Shown here piece after piece: positions 47,101-58,958 of a stretch of 64,000 bases of DNA. This stretch comes from Astropecten irregularis (taxonomy: Eukaryota; Echinodermata; Asteroidea; Paxillosida; Astropectinidae), in NCBI GenBank assembly GCA_963971285.1, contig OZ020248.1, positions 11,656,001 through 11,720,000 of the forward strand, read 5' to 3'. Made by a program: the position numbers and the translations under genes. Position 1 is the first letter of the stretch. Each line of letters starts with the position of its first letter. The notes under the pieces are model-generated. The model ran no database searches and was not told where the DNA came from. It was given only the letters and a program-made list of their open reading frames with translations.

Positions 47101-50100
47101 GAACCGGCGACCTCCTTAATCCAGCCCTATATACGTTGGTGGTGTCCCTTCTGTGTTTAACCTTTCATAATTTTCTTCTTCTGTTTTTGTATTTTTAAAA
47201 GCATCTCAATCAATGGAATGACGTCGAGGTCTCCATCAGTGGTGGAAACACCGGTCTGAGAGTGAATGATGGTGTGCCCGTCACCAGCAACTTCACCCTG
47301 CCCCTGCCGACCCATCTGAACTGGGACCAGACCATGTTCGTCGGCGGTGCCTTGCCCCATCTCTTCCCGGGGCCTGCTCGCGAATACGTCGGTAAGACTT
47401 TATCACGCCGGCCGGTCAATGAAAATTTAAAAACACTCTGGCCTATCCTACAGTGCTCAAAATGTCGTTGGGTGCCATTGCCAAAATTTCTCTCAATGAC
47501 AACGTTACAGGAATCCCAGTGATGTAGACTAGACCATCCTGGATAGAAACACACTGGCTCAAACTTGTCACCAAAGATTTACCTTCACAAGTTCACTCAC
47601 AGTCGATAACTTGCAACCGGTTTATAAATGTAAAATAAAGTGCATTCCAAATTATGTCAAACACCATGGTTTCGAGATGACTCTGCAATTGACTGTGGCA
47701 ATTGAAAAGTAATAGACGAAAAATGGAGTCTGAAAAGTTTGTCTGAAACGGTTGCTCTTTTACTATTGACAACGATCGGGCATCAGCGTCCTGTACGGTA
47801 TATCAGCACACTGACTTGATTTAGGACATGGGGCAACTGCTTTCATACACATAAAGACTTGTTTTACCATCGATGTGTCATCTTCCAGGATTTGTCGGTG
47901 CAATCTCTGCACTGCGAGTGAACTACAGAGAGTACACCCTTCACGACATCAGGCCAGAATGGACGGGTGTCGGTCTGCCCTTCGTCAGTTTCCATGTCGA
48001 CACTCTACCAGCAGGTCAGAGTGGATATACGTCTATTTTACAAGTTCATAAATAAAGCATACTAATTTCAACGAAATGTAGGACCGAACCCTTCGAACTC
48101 TGCATTGGTTTATAAACCTCCTGTCCTATCCCGTATATAGCTTTATTGGTAAACGATAGAAATTTTTCCGATTTCTAAGACTTCACTCCTTGGTTGTCGA
48201 GGGAGTTTGTCAATTACATGTGATCGGAAGTTCTCTGGTGAAAAAAAAACCGTGAAGCTGGGCTTTACCAACAAGATTACCCGAGAGAAGATCGGGCCGT
48301 TCCTTTATTAATCCTACAGTTTGATCGACTGCATCATCAGACCCGGGTTAGCTAATTGTTGCTAGTGTTAACTTATGGTCGTGTTTTCAGACACCGACGC
48401 ACAAGTGACGGTCTTCACGGGGGACGACTTCGCCTTCGTGCCGAGCCCAGCACCCGCGACCGACGGAGAGCTCTCCTTGAAGGTCGTCTTCAGGCCGGAC
48501 GCTCCAGATGGTATTATCCTGTACGGCAAAGGCCGGGCTCCGGGCTCGTTTGTTGCGCTGACGATGTCCGACTCCAGAGTCGCCCTGTTCGTCAACCTCG
48601 GGAAGAAGACCTCTTCATCCGAAAGCATAGAAATAGCTGTAGGTTTCTGCTCAGTGTCCTTTAACGTTGTGCGTGAATATATCACAAATGCGACCGTCAG
48701 TCATGTACGAAAGTTCTATCGACAGGCAACCGTAATCCAGAGATAACACGTTTGGTTCTTTCCGCACAATGATCCTCTAGATAGAAAAGATTCCCCTGGA
48801 ATAGCAGCATTCCAATTCGCACCCGTTGCTCTTTGCGTTTCCGACAGTGTAGCTTTGACTGTCTTGACACTTCTTATTGTGTCGATGACATTATTATACA
48901 AAAAGTATTAACTTCTGTTTCTAATCTCATTCTCTGTCAGCTGTCCAAATGGACGATCGTTCATCTGACCGTCGCGGGAGCCGACGCCGAGATGCGAGTG
49001 AACGGCGGCCCGGCCGTCCAGCTCGCCGCCCCGGGGACCAACTTCGAGCCCATGGCGAGATTCCACGTGGGTGGGGTCCCCTTTCCTGACAAGACCGTCG
49101 CCTCGCTGACGACGGGCACCGACAGGGGCCTCGTAGGAGCGGTGTACGAAGTCACTGTCAACCGGAAGCAGTACTTGATGTCGGAGACGGCGCTCAGCAC
49201 CGGCGGCGGAATGTATCTGGACTCGGCCTCGACGACTCTGTCAGGTAGAACCGCGATGAGAGGGTTGACTCGCTCAAGCCATTGTCGTAACCATAAACAT
49301 CATGAATGAATGAAGTTTAAAGTGTAATCAAACAACCTATAGTCAGAAGCAAGAAGTGTTGAGGAAAATTGATGAAAAATGGTCACTGACCACCAGGAAA
49401 GGTTCTGATACGATCAAAACTGTTCAAAAAGCCCAAATACAATGAAGGCCGACAGCCCTGAGCATTTTGATCAAACGAACGAGGTACCAAGATCTGAACA
49501 TCTTGGTAACGTAATGCATCACCAGCACAGCCATTCAATAAAACACATTGCTCTTGAGGAACAGAGGATAAAGATCATAAATGGTGGGACCAGACTAACT
49601 CGACCTGATGATGACTAGAGCATTCTAGTCGAAACGTTGAGACCCTTAACTGCGAGAAGTGCGAACGAAATAGAAGTGCGAAAGTACGAACGATTCTTAC
49701 ATGGTGTTTCCGCAAATCGATCCACATAACTCGACCCACTTTGCAATATTGATGTCTCCACATGCAGCTCACTACCGAGAAGTCGGGAGAGTACGCCACA
49801 GCAACGTCATGCTCCATTGCAACTACTCCAACATCCACAGCGAGGAACCCGTGGTCACGTGGTTGCACGACGGCAAGATTCTAGAGAATTCTGACCACGT
49901 AACCATTTTCAAACCAGTAAGTTATTTCCACGTCACGTGGTTCCAAATTACTTGCATGGTTGAACAGACTAAGGCCGTGTTCGAAACAGGCTTCCAGAGC
50001 TATGGCTAGGTCTACTAGCTGTCTTGGTGCATGTCTCTGCCTTTTTCTAATGGAGGACAGACCTAGACCTAACTCTGGACAACAGATTGAGATGCAGTTT

Positions 50101-53100
50101 CCAGTGCTAGATGCCTAATCCCCTTGCTGTCTTTGCATTAAGTTATCGTTTTGACGAAATTGCGCTGTCTTGAAAAAAACTAATAAAATCACATCTTTTC
50201 TCGCTTGGAGTTAGGAGAGCCCGACATTTCGATCCTATAGCAGGATCTTTATCGAAGGCTAAATGACAAGAGGACAAGAACATCCAAGTAAACATAAATG
50301 AGAGGATCGAACAAAACAAGGGGGTCAGAGAGACAGAGTGGGGTAGGCAAGTGTGGCATGGTCAGGGGAAAGGGGCAAAGGGGTCAAAGGAAAAACTTTT
50401 TTTGTCGATATTTTCATGCGAAAATTGTTGCTTTTTTGGTTCCTGTTTTCAGAGAATTGTTCTCCCGCATTTTTCTGTACTGAGTGTGCACGATCTGAAC
50501 GCTGAGAGTGAAGGGATGTACGCCTGTATGGTCTGGTATCACGGCAAGGCAATCATCACGCATGCCTATGGCATCTCAGTTTATGAGCTGCACTGTAAGT
50601 TTGCCATTACATTGAACCAAAAACAACAACAATAACAATAACAACAACAACAACAAAATCAAACAGAGCAAATTGAATCTGCATGAAAAAAATTGTCCAG
50701 CAAAATGGTTTGGCTTGTAGTTTTATATAGGCCGACTCGAAGTAGGCCAGTCATTTGTTATAACCTCCTATTAAAAAAAAAAATTAATCGGTACAATGAT
50801 TATGTTAGTTTTCTTCGTTCGAATTTCCACTGGTCTGATAATGTCACAATGAATTTCATCCTACAATAGGAGTGATTTGTGATTGAAATCGTGCATTACC
50901 TGGTTCCATGAATAAACTCGACTGAATTTTGCTACTTTCACTTACAAGCACGGCAGGGTTTCGACTATTTCACGTACATGTAAAATGCCATCCAAACATC
51001 TGAGTGATTTTCACTTGAAATTGTCAAGTCCCAAGACTCCCAACTATGCACTTTTTTCTCTACGGAATTTAATGCTTTAAGTTACATAGTGGGACCTTTT
51101 CACGCGATACCGAAAGAAACTCACAAGGATTGCAAGTTTTGCTCACGCTTGTGAAATCTGTTAATACAAAAGTGTCATTGCCGTGTGAAATGACACCAAT
51201 GCTTGAGAGTGACCGACGTCCCTGGTGAATCCTTGAGAAATTTCGCAAGCCTTGCAAATTTTTTTTTTAGCATCGTGTGAAAAGGTTTTTAATGTCTGGT
51301 AACGAGTTACAAAAGTGCAGTTTAAAATGGCATTAATTGTGTAAATTCGGTTTTCGGTCTCCTCAAGTGTGCTCATCTAAAAAACATAAACATTCTCTCC
51401 CCCCGTGTTTCTTAGTCGTGAGTTTTAGATGGGAATCCGGGATGGAGTTGATGGTTGCAGGAAATGTTGCCCTTATATTCGGAATTATCATCGGTATCTT
51501 CGCCCTGTCCTGCTGCAAAATATGCAGAAAGAGGTGAGACAATTTGAGGGCAATTTATTCATTATTTACTATTAAAGGTAGTATCATACTGGTAAGAAAC
51601 CAAAACAGAAATGTTGACAGATTTACGTATAACTTACAGGGTATGAAGAAGGTGGTGGTAGAAACACACCGTTAAAATCTTTCCGCCTAAAATGCTGTAA
51701 TTATCCAGAAATTAGTAAAACAACGACCGAAAATATTTTTGATCTTTTAAAAGATCCAAACAAAAAAGAGAAAAGACTTACTGTGGCCGTTTTTCATTGT
51801 TTTCTCAAAAAGTGGGCAATGTATGGGACTGAAATCTTTCACAGATGCATGCTGTTACTGTATCTTCCTTGATATTTTTGCCCATGAATTTGTATTTCGT
51901 TGACAAAAACCAATGTATAATATTACCTTTAAGTGCTTAGTATCTGACTGAATCCTGTTGTGACTGACTGAAAATTTTAGATAGGTAAAAGCGGAAAACC
52001 TATCCAGCTACTTAAAGATATTCCATATTCGATAGAATTGTTATTTTAAATGATAAAACACTGTTGTTTATCTGGAAACCTATTATTGCTATTCCTCTTT
52101 GAAATGTTTCCTTCTGAAAAACTGTAAAATTTCGCTAACAAAACAAAAATAAACCAACTGCACTAATGGTTGCGGTTGTAACAGTTGGAATGAAACACAA
52201 TAGGAACATTCAAACTTCACTTCACAACTTCAAATACATTCGTTATCGGTTGCTTTCCTAAAAAAACGTCATCAACTATTTTAATTTTAAAAAAATGTAA
52301 ATGAATAAAAAATAACAATTTTTAAGATGTCACATGTTAGTTGTATGATATGCATTCACAAAACTTAACGATTGCAATAAAGGCCCTGAATAACTATTAA
52401 AAGAAAGAAGAAAAAGGACAATCCTCAGAAAATGGACAAACATTTTACTATAGGAATAGAAGAAGGGTATAACAGCCAAAAACCTAGATAGAGTCCAAGG
52501 CCTATACCTTTTTTTCCTATAACCGTGTGAGGTATGAACCCCTTGATGGGTTTGTGCTGCTGTTCAGTAAAAGAAGGATTACAATGGGATTTGAGAAGGA
52601 ACAGTTTTCAAACTATAACTGTTTGGTCTCTATTCTACAGATATTTCTTTCTGGACATGATGTACCAGTCCGCCTTGTTCTATTTCGGTTTGGATTCGTG
52701 CGCGTGCTTGAGGGACCCCAATGTCCCCGACCATGACACACTGCGACAGATCAACGCCACCTACGACGAGGATTTCTCAGCTCGCGAGGAGAAGATCAAG
52801 TTCGACCTGGCGCTGAAGAAGAAGGAGAAGAAGGAGAAGAAGCCAATGGCCCTCGGGGAGAGAGCCAAGAGGTTCAAGGACAAGATCAAGGAGAAACTTA
52901 ACCGTGAGAAAGAATCCAGTGACAAGGGTTTGGGTAACCCCACTGATGTTCAGGCTTTGTCGGCTAGGTCGGCAGATGAGAACCAATCCAAAACGACCAA
53001 AGAACAAGGCAAGAGTGTGATCACCGTCAAACCAAACGACGCATCGGGAAAGAACGGAAAATCTGGCGCAGAGAGTCCCAGGCCACAGCATCCTGACCGA

Positions 53101-54093
53101 GATTCTCCAGAAGTGCAAAGAAATGAAAGGTATTCCGGGGAAAATATCCAGCGACGGCCCAGTGACTCTTTGAGCGACAGGGAGATCAATCTGCGCCGCC
53201 TGTCCCACGAGATCGTAACGGGGAAGCCGGAGTCGTCAACGTCGGGATCATCGCTGGGTAGCGGACTGTTGCCGGGAGATAGGTCACCGGAGATGGAGGG
53301 CAGCTGGACCCCTGTCGCGGCAAACAGGGAATCGGTAAGCTCCTTGGTGGTGATGGAAGGCGATGAGGAGCACATGGTTCTAGAGGCGGAAGGGGGACAG
53401 GTAGAAGATGGATGGGAAAGCGTAGACATCGACGAGCCGGTCTACGTCAACGTCAAGACCATCCACGAGAGGAGGCGGCAGAGTCAAACCTCCAAAAACA
53501 ATGTCAAGTTCGAGAAGAGAACTCCCTCTGACTCAGGCGATACGTCCGATTCTCCACCGGTCGTGCCTTCCCCAAAGCTCCTTGACGGGGAGCCAGTGGA
53601 GGTCGACATGGAAGCAGTTCGCGACAACTGGAAGAAAAGCAAACTCTCCAAAGAGGTTCTGATGTCGAGCGATTCTGAAATTGCCCCAAAGAGATCGAGC
53701 CACGGCCGGCTGGCTCCTCAACAAGACGACCAGAGACGAAGTAGCGTTGCTCAAGCCGGCCAAGATGCCGGCCGCCTATTCAGCCACCGTGGTTCAATAG
53801 GTGGCGCCGTTGCAAAGCTGTCCGAGGCGGTCGCCGATGAGGTCGACGGCGCCAGAGAAAATGATGTCCTCGAGAGAATCGACGAGGTCGGTGTTGACGA
53901 GGCTGTGGAAGGAGGAAAGAGCATAGCTTTCGGTGATGACGATGGAGACGGCTTCGTAGACAACGATCAGTCAGCCCAGATAGACTCTGCGCCATCTGCC
54001 TCCTGCTCATCAAGCGACTCTGATGAAGATGGATCGGGGGCGGCTAGTAACAAAAGTGACACTTCCCGGGTCTCAGACGAGAACGATGATTAA
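37759..54093 (+). CDS. Large TSP1/LamG/Ig single-pass receptor-like protein
   Basis: Exons: 37759-37819 (hydrophobic VFVQIVVTLCTVSLVF, signal-peptide-like), 38509-38733, 39471-39650, 40295-40446, 41036-41087, 41681-41857, 42276-42449, 42660-42863, 43139-43288, 43803-43973, 44890-45081, 45576-45746, 46354-46601, 47202-47391, 47889-48014, 48391-48638, 48941-49244, 49768-49916, 50453-50594, 51416-51533 and 52641-54093. All 20 joins keep frame, giving at least 1,628 residues; the ATG exon is missing. The order is signal peptide, four-Cys module, TSP1, four-Cys module, seven TSP1, LamG, LamG, Ig, membrane span (VALIFGIIIGIFAL), then CCKIC and a long tail rich in K, S and D/E. TSP1 exons show WSxW and C..TCG motifs, for example WSEWTAWSVCTVTCGEG. 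TSP1 modules often bind glycosaminoglycans, and LamG domains bind carbohydrates or matrix. I recognise no named gene with this order. A guidance or adhesion receptor role is inference. Confidence 0.88.
38285..38430. repeat. Inverted-repeat element before the first ectodomain exon
   Basis: 'ttttgcaacgcgttggccaatca' faces 'ggattggtcaacactttgca' as a diverged inverted pair. The same family appears at 45165-45300 as 'gcgctggccaatcacaatg' and 'gtgattggccaaagc'. Confidence 0.6.
38509..38733 (+). other. Unnamed four-cysteine module, copy 1 (receptor exon 2)
   Basis: The 225 bp exon is phase 1 at both ends. It encodes C-x5-C-S-x3-V-T-x2-T-P, then W-x4-C-x8-C-P-G. Key stretches are ALHLLSPEDQFRFGAAC and RKCSRIEVTAFTP. 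Acceptor 'gataag' at 38508 was chosen because it alone gives phase 1. Confidence 0.75.
39900..40120. repeat. 'cttaagcagctctatgaaat' family, copy 3
   Basis: It contains 'gctcagcaaacaatgaccg', 'tttgatcaaagaagatact' and the terminal 'gaagcagctgtatgaaattg'. It lies in a receptor intron. Confidence 0.6.
40486..40722. repeat. Near-perfect palindromic foldback element
   Basis: The left arm from 'cccatttttttctctaaaaa' through 'accggtcttcaagtcaacag' and 'cgcacgcgcacgc' is inverted on the right from 'gcgtgcgcgtgcgctg' to 'tttttagagaaaaaaatagg'. The centre is rich in CpG. It sits 40 bases after a donor site. Confidence 0.85.
40771..40890 (-). repeat. tRNA-like cassette, copy 4
   Basis: The ends 'gtaaacaaagaagattga' and 'attatctttgttcg' are complementary. 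The internal minus-strand tRNA-like head is diverged. Confidence 0.55.
42876..43020. repeat. 'gtcgatttcac' inverted-repeat element
   Basis: It runs from 'gtggtcgatttcaccaaact' to 'cttcgtgaaatcgacccctg'. It closely matches 10720-10855 and lies between two TSP1 exons. Confidence 0.75.
44585..44815. repeat. 'cttaagcagctctatgaaat' family, copy 4
   Basis: The ends 'agtttcataaagctgcttaa' and 'agcagctctatgaaattggc' are inverted. This is the most complete copy of the family. Confidence 0.7.
45165..45300. repeat. Inverted-repeat element in a receptor intron
   Basis: 'agtgcgcctccaaacttgtt' is matched in inverse by 'gcaaacgcttggaggcgtac', with 'tggccaatcacaatg' and 'cgttgtgattggcca' inside. Confidence 0.75.
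45967..46329. repeat. Full TTAA MITE just before the first LamG exon
   Basis: The ends AGGTAGTATCATACTTTGGT and 'accaaagtatgatattaca' are inverted, with TTAA outside on each side. The element ends 24 bases before the exon at 46354. Confidence 0.85.
47020..47150. repeat. tRNA-like cassette, truncated copy
   Basis: 'ataaccacaagggaaactga' precedes 'gaacaaagaacaatttact' and the B-box 'gggattcgaaccgg'. The A-box half is deleted. It lies 50 bases before a LamG exon. Confidence 0.6.
49970..50105. repeat. 'agctatggctaggtc' repeat
   Basis: Shares 'cttccagagctatggctagg' and 'ggacaacagattgagatgca' with 29630-29750. The outer parts are inverted ('ctaggtct'/'agacctag'). Confidence 0.6.
50620..50660 (+). 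repeat. AAC microsatellite
   Basis: A run of AAC with a few AAT units, just after the second Ig exon. Confidence 0.9.
51576..51928. repeat. Full-length TTAA MITE (reference copy)
   Basis: 353 bp, with AGGTAGTATCATACTGGTAA at the left and 'gtataatattacct' at the right, and TTAA on both sides (51572-51575 and 51929-51932). Internal landmarks are 'gatcttttaaaagatc' and 'ctcaaaaagtgggca'. At least a dozen full or partial relatives occur in this window. Confidence 0.9.
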
Positions 54094-57000
54094 ATAAAGT
54101 TGCCAATTCATACACCAGCATCGATGTAGTTGGTAATAGGTATATACACTGTTGGCAATAAGAGTTTAATATGTACAGATAATAAGCTTGTTCTACATCA
54201 GTGATGGGCAAGCCTAATTTTCCATATTAATGCTTGATATCAATGATGTGCTTGTTTTGACAGTTTAATACTCATTGAATGAATGTCTTTTGGGAGTCAC
54301 TATATTTTAGATGGAGTACACGACTTACAAATGTTTCCCTTTAAATTCTGCGTGTAGACCATAGAGCTATAAACCTACTCTTTTTTTTGGGGGGGGGGGG
54401 GGGGGGGTCCTTCAATGGGATTAAGTTGTCTCTACCTGGGCGTCCCTCGAGTCAGTACTGATGAAACAAGTCTCGCATTTTTGGGAAATGCTTATTAAGA
54501 ACATAATAATATATATATACAAGATAATAGACAGTGTTATTTTCTAGGGTTAAGGGGCAAAAATTGGTAGACCTGCCAAAAGTTTACAGGCCAGGCAAAA
54601 ACTTATATTAAACTGATATTTCAATTATCAATATGAACCTTTACAAAACGTCTTTATGTCATAAATTGATCTTTCTAACTCAGTCCTTACGGATAACATT
54701 ATTGCAACATTGGTTGTAGGGGTGAGTGGTGTGGTGGTTGTGGGGGGGGGGGGGTTCTCAATCACACAGAGAATTGACCTGGAGAAAGTCGCACTCATCA
54801 GTCATCCCATAATAGCTTGTTAAGTTTTGTATTAGAAACACTTACGGTCCTCACATAAATATTGTTAAAACGAATGGAAGGCCACCGCAGAGCCGTAAAT
54901 CTTTATTTACGGCTCTGGGCCACCGAACGTCATACCGCCCTCACTCGGTCACATCAAACGTTACTATTACCCACTATGCTCACTGTGCCCACAAGCTGCA
55001 GAGATCATTATCATACTTTGGTAACGTACCGAAAAAGAAATCTTCACAGATTTAACTATAACTTACAGGGTATAAAGATGGTGATGGTAGAAACATACCG
55101 TTAAAATGCATGCCTGAAATGCTGTATTTATCCAGAAAAGAGTAAAACCAGTGACCAAAATAATGTTTGATCTTTTAAAGATAAAAAATCAAAGAGAAAA
55201 GACTAAGTAAGATATAATGTGGCCGTTTGTCATTGTTTTCTCAAACAGTGGGCACCGTATGGAACTGAAATTTTCACAGATGACGGGTACTGTATCTGTC
55301 TTGATATTTTTGCCCATTATTCTGCATTTCTTTGAAAAAAACAAAATAAAGTATGATACTACATTTAAGAACACAGGCAAGTTCAAATCCCACCTTTTGT
55401 AGTTTTCACCTACAGTCACAGAAACTGAATGAAGTACCCATGTAGCCTACAAGAGTGTACAACAAATTTACGGGCACACTTAACTAACCTAACTTATACA
55501 TTCTGGTTTGTTTTCATTTATGAATATTATTCCCCAAAATCTGGTCACTCAAGACTGATTTGCTCGATGCCGTCTCTGCACGTCAGCCACAATATTCAAT
55601 AGAAGAGCGCATACCTGATATTGAATGAAGGAACAATAAGGTTTCATATCACGCATCAACCTATACAGTAATAATTTTATAAACATCAAAGTAAGATCCT
55701 CAAAGTATAGTTATTGAAAGGGGACGGTCAACGAAGGTCATGTTTTTGCTGATAGAATCTCCACAAAATTATCATACTTTGGTTTCTGCCAAAGAATTGC
55801 AATTAAAGTCATACAGTGTGAAATTCCCAGTCACAGCATCCCCGGGCCGACATTTTTAAGAAAACAGAGAAAACGCCGACGAAATTTCTTTAATCTTTAC
55901 ACAATTATTTTTGATATTTTAAAGATCAAAATTATTTTGGCCATCTAATTTCTGGAATACACAATTTCAAGCATATATAATTTTAACGGTATGTTTCTAC
56001 CATCACCATGCATCTTTATATACCATGTAAGTTATACGTAAATCTGTGAACATTTTTTTTTACGGTTTTCCTATAAAAGTACGATACAACCTTTAAATTA
56101 GAATTATCATTCCAGTGGTAAATAAAACATCCTCATCAGCATTATAATACGTTGGAAATAATGTTTCGTGGGATATCTCATTTCACATGAAACTATAGTT
56201 TCAGCTCACAATTCATAATCATGATACAAAATGTCATGTGCAGTTCTGTAATATTTCGATACCCAGTCACGATATTACATGTTACATGCCTATAAGCAGT
56301 CAAAGGATTATTGTGGAGGCTATAGACCTAAATTGTGTCACATAAAGGATGGGGAAGGGATAGGCAAAATCAGAGCCTATGAAAAAGTCTTAAACCCATT
56401 TTTGTGTGGACCGCGGTGGAGGCTTGTTATAATAATGTAAACACAAAATTGTGAAAATGTGTGTGCAACTGTGAATAAAAGTACGAGTGTGTCGGGGGGG
56501 GGGGGGGGTGGGGGGTACGTTATGATACGGTTCCATGGGTTTCAATGGTTCACAACATATTGACGTGATTCGGATATTCAATGTGATTCAGCTTTTCAGC
56601 GGAATTGAATTGAAGCCAATGGACTCCGGCCAATTACAGAACAATACCTTAAAGTTGATTACACCTGTTTAATCGGGTGACGCAAACCGCAGCTAGGCAG
56701 CCGCAAAACTCATCGGACTGAAGATTACGGTTTCGGATTAATGACATTGAAAAGTGGGGTTGTTCAGTTAATCCGTGGACCGTACCGAAGCGGGTCACCC
56801 AGCCTTATGTCACGCACGCCACGCTGAACAAAATAATTAAATGGTCCGGATCACCGGCAAACAAAAACGTACTTCTCAGAATCTCAATCAAATCAAAATA
56901 AAACAAAATAGGCCTACTACACAAGTTACGCTGCCGTGGTGTTAACAATATTTTCCCCAGTTAAATCAATACTGAGGCCTACGTGATCAACAGTTTACTA

Positions 57001-58430
57001 TCCTGCTCCGACGGACTGAATCGAAACGGTCAATCACTCCCGCGTTTATTTCGTTCTGATCTTTACCAAATTGATATACGTTGTCATTGACTCACGCACA
57101 TTACTAATTTCATGTAGTAAGTTATATCCGGTTAGCTGATTAGATTCATGATTTGAATTGATTGCATGCGTGTACATGCCAAACGTTCTATCTTATAAAG
57201 GTAATATCATACTTTGGTTTTTATCAAAGAAATACATATTCACGGGCAAAAATATCAAGGCAGATACAGTAACCGAGTCATCTGTGAAAATTTAAGTCCC
57301 ATACGGTGCCTACTTTTTGAGAAAACAGTGAAAAACAGCCACAGTATTTTCTCTTATTTTTGATCTTTTACAAGATTTTCGGTCGTTGTTTTACTAATAT
57401 CATGGATAAATACACCATTTCAGGCGGAAAACTTTTAACGATATGTTTCTACCACCGCCATCTTCATACCCTGTAATTTATACGTAAATCTGTGAACATT
57501 TAGGCTGTTTTGGTTTCTTACCAAAGTATGATATACTACCTTTAATGGGCGGGGCATTAAACTTTGCCCTCGCTTACAATGACTGGATATGATGCAATTG
57601 TTCTATTATTATGATGTTTGGGGAAATCACTGCATCGTAATCGTAAACATTTCTGGATAAATTTGATAGTAAGAATAACATTATATCCGGAGTTACATTA
57701 TAATTATATTCCCAGCGCGCTATTACGCGGATGTCTAAATATTGTCTTCACAATCAAATAGTATGGCGGAAGCATTTTCATCAATCCCATATGTATATAT
57801 GCATCTACTTTTCACTGCTTTTTATTTTATTAAAAAGGAAGAATAAGAAACATCCGGTTTTATCACTGTATTAAAGACTCGGAAATACTCACACCTGTAA
57901 CGCGCATAAAAAACATTCAGTGTTTATTATTGTGCATGCAACTGCATCGTACTGTACGCAAAATAATGTACTGTACACTTGCGCGTACACACACAGTGCA
58001 CTGATGTATACAAGTACAGTACAATTCGAACTACATACGGTATAAATTACATGAGCATCACATGTAATGCACATGATTGTGTGCAAGTACTATGGATGTA
58101 CATGTACAGTACATGTATAATGCACTTGCGCGTGTGCAGTGCTGCCATCGTGTACGTGTACATGTACATGTACATGTACATGCACATGCACATGTACATG
58201 TTTATAGGCTAAGATACTAAATAAATCTATCCCATGTTTTATTATTACTATTCATTGTGTAGAGATCTGTGTGGATTTGCAAGATATACTGTTCAAAGGT
58301 CACTGGCTTCAATTCCGTCAACCACAGCACACAATGAACATAATATTATGCTAAGATCGTGCTAAATATTCATGATGTAGTAAAAAATCTCCTATCGTCA
58401 TTATTCATTATGCAAAGGATGATGAGCTTG
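54094..58430. other. Intergenic region between the receptor and FoxJ1
   Basis: Contains TTAA MITE copies at about 55005-55370, 55765-56095 and 57199-57541, and poly-G runs near 54390, 54740 and 56495. A microsatellite of ACATGT-like units lies at 58141-58201. An AATAAA overlaps the receptor stop codon (54090-54098) and may act as its polyadenylation signal. No coding exon was recognised. Confidence 0.6.
58141..58201 (+). repeat. ACATGT-type microsatellite
   Basis: About nine units of 'gtacat' or 'gcacat' in a row, preceded by a looser 'tgtacatgtacag' region from 58090. Confidence 0.9.
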
Positions 58431-58431
58431 G

Positions 58432-58794
58432 ATTGGCTAGAGCGCGCAAAGGTCATCGCTCCCTTAGCAACGAGCAACCAATACCCGCACGTTTACCAAT
58501 GTTGATGTCAGTTTTCCTCGTTGCTATGTCGAGCCGTCCCATTCATCGTGTGTACGGTATAGCAGTTTTACGCACATGTTATGGTTTAGAATCCCAGCTG
58601 ACAGCTGCCGAGGGAAGGTCTCGCGTACCCACGCCATGTTATTATGCGCCGTTAACACTTTCTACACGGCCCAAGTATCGGATTAAAAAGGTGATAATCA
58701 AAACTGGACAGTCCTAGACGACTTGACAGATCAGACGTGTAATGCAGTGATATTGGTTTACAACTTTCTCAGACGAAAACGGATCGTATATAAT
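58432..58794 (+). promoter_or_regulatory. FoxJ1 upstream region with X-box, CCAAT and TATA-like sites
   Basis: GCTCCCTTAGCAAC at 58458-58471 fits the RFX X-box pattern RYYNYY-N2-RRNRAC. TAGCAACGAG (58466-58475) is exactly inverted at 58517-58526. ATTGG at 58432-58436 and CCAAT at 58478-58482 flank the X-box. TATATAAT lies at 58787-58794, placing a start near 58818. RFX control of ciliary genes is known; function here is inferred. Confidence 0.6.
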
Positions 58795-58817
58795 TTGAGA
58801 GCATTGTGGCTAGATCA

Positions 58818-58958
58818 CCACCGTCTAGCCAGCTAGCCGGTCTATTTTTGCTGGTCAAGTGAATTGCAACATCAACACGAACATTTCTCGGAGCTAGTTG
58901 CAGGACTTCGACGGCTCAACATCTGTTCGGAATTCCTGGACGTCAGTCATTACATTAG
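58818..58958 (+). other. FOXJ1: Probable FoxJ1 5' non-coding exon
   Basis: Starts about 30 bases after the TATA-like box and ends at the strong donor 'cattag|gtaaga'. The next acceptor is 'tgtttttcag' at 59964, giving an intron of about 1.0 kb. The start is approximate. Confidence 0.5.

Noticed and set aside
52777..54013. Minus-strand frames opposite the receptor tail
   Set aside because: Antisense shadows of a long low-complexity coding exon.
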